Source: Ctenosaura bakeri (taxonomy: Eukaryota > Chordata > Lepidosauria > Squamata > Iguanidae). Taken from it: a stretch of 64,000 nucleotides of DNA. The translations under genes and the position numbers were made by a program. The DNA is taken from assembly GCA_948474755.1 (NCBI GenBank), contig CAOLHI010001038.1:434001-498000 (forward strand), in the 5' to 3' direction. Shown one piece after another: positions 63,112-64,000 of the stretch (position 1 is its first letter; each line of letters starts with the position of its first letter). Under the pieces are notes generated by a model. That model worked only from the letters and a program-made list of their open reading frames with translations. It did not search any database and was not told the DNA's origin.

Positions 63112-63290
63112 TTTGTTGCTGTTGTGTACAAGTCATTTCCAACTTCCGGTGAACCTATCATGGGGTTTCCTAGGACCGAGTGTGTCTGAAGTGCCCAAGG
63201 TCACTCAGTGAGTTTCCATGGCTGAGTCGGGAACTGAACCCTGGTCTAATCCAAAACTCAAGCCCTACCAAGCTGGCTCTCCTCGACAAT
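63112..63290 (-). mobile_element. Squamate SINE, antisense, short-middle type
   Basis: TTGTTGCTGTTGTGTACAAG, GGTGAACCTATCATGGGGTT, GACCGAGTGTGTCTGAAGTG, CAAGGTCACTCAGTGAGTTT and the head inverse CTACCAAGCTGGCTCTC. Confidence 0.82.
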
Positions 63291-63520
63291 TTACCTACCC
63301 CTTTTCCTCCCCACAATGGAATTTCCTCACCAATTGAACCATTAATAATCCAGCCCTGACCTGCAAAGCTTATACAGCACAGGGATGGATCATTACTTTC
63401 TCTCTCCCCCGTCAATTAAAAGATGAATTTGGAAGCCATCTTGTCAAGAACAGGAGTTGTGATGCCACACCATTTGGTGAAGCAAGTTGTCTGGCCATTC
63501 ATCTGGCAAACGCTGCATAA
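63291..63520. other. Short unique stretch
   Basis: Nothing recognised. Confidence 0.35.
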
Positions 63521-63565
63521 GGAAAGGAAAGGAAAGGAAAGGAAAGGAAAGGAAAGGAAAGGAAA
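63521..63565. repeat. (GGAAA)n microsatellite
   Basis: Nine GGAAA units. Confidence 0.96.
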
Positions 63566-64000
63566 TCTTGTCATTTAACAATTGAAAGCCCCCCTCCTAA
63601 GTTGTTAAAACAACAACAGCCACAAAGTTTGTTGTTTTAAGATTATCTGAAACGGTTCTGACTGGGTTCCTGAAATACAGTGAGGCAAGACGATTTCTCC
63701 CAAAGAGCCGATGCCAGGTAGCTCTTTGGAGAAACAGATAGCCCATTGTTAATGAGCCCGAAAGCTTTAATTAAGCAATGAGATGTGCCAGAGAAGTACC
63801 TTTCCTAGGTGAGCGCGGTGGCTTACGCACTGCTTGAGAGGGCTTGGCAGAAGCCACCCAGCCCGCAGTGTGACGGTACCAGGGCTCAGTGGAATTTGCA
63901 TTGTTCATAAAAGAAGAGAAAGAGTGAGAGAAAGAGAGAATTCGTTGTTCAAGCCGAGGCTGTCATCACCTCTGGATTAGTGGTGGAGCAAAGACGTGCC
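63566..64000. other. Unique end of window, no gene seen
   Basis: It has AT-core blocks (GCTTTAATTAAGCAATGAG at about 63765-63783) and a GA-rich spot near 63913-63940. No repeat is recognised. Confidence 0.35.

Overview
This window looks like gene-poor nuclear DNA of a vertebrate, most likely a squamate reptile (lizard, perhaps an iguanian). The basis is its repeat content. There are about twenty tRNA-derived SINEs whose 3' tails resemble the end of Bov-B LINEs (the Sauria/ACA SINE type), CR1-like LINE 3' ends of the kind shared by birds and lizards, Bov-B (RTE-clade) LINE remnants, and many short DNA-transposon derivatives. No bacterial features, operons, rRNA or functional tRNA genes are visible. 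I found no protein-coding exon I can defend. The longest open frames (160-190 codons) are no longer than chance predicts for 64 kb in six frames, and most lie in repeats.

Layout. 1-5.5 kb holds two diverged copies of one ~480-bp sequence, several short transposons, and a Charlie-like hAT element nested in an older repeat with its target duplication still readable. 6.3-7.6 kb is a pentanucleotide (GAATA/GGATA) satellite interrupted by a palindromic MITE, then two SINEs in tandem. 7.6-15 kb is mostly unique sequence with one CpG-rich patch. 15.4-17 kb has a Tigger/pogo-like element and an 86-bp-period minisatellite. 18-24 kb alternates MITEs, SINEs and CR1 ends. 24.1-24.7 kb and 30.3-31.15 kb are decayed LINE reverse-transcriptase reading frames. 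26-29 kb is a SINE cluster with other repeats. 31-37 kb contains a TGCA-rich repeat family and a 39-44-bp VNTR. 37.8-39.3 kb is a dense SINE/CR1 block. 40.7-42.5 kb has a hairpin at the end of a truncated SINE, an 81-bp tandem duplication, and a ~490-bp AT-rich inverted repeat. 42.5-64 kb is unique sequence with scattered MITEs, SINEs, CR1 pieces and a second Tigger-like end.

The most distinctive element is a palindromic MITE, called family A here, with about 17 copies. Full copies are 145-205 bp with GGCCATTTCC-like ends and can fold end to end into hairpins. In several copies the two arms share the same private variants, which suggests arm homogenisation or successive palindromic source elements. 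Other dispersed families (B to G below) are defined only by comparing copies within this window, so their class is inference. Stretches I call unique may contain regulatory DNA. Candidates are noted, but only cross-species alignment can decide.
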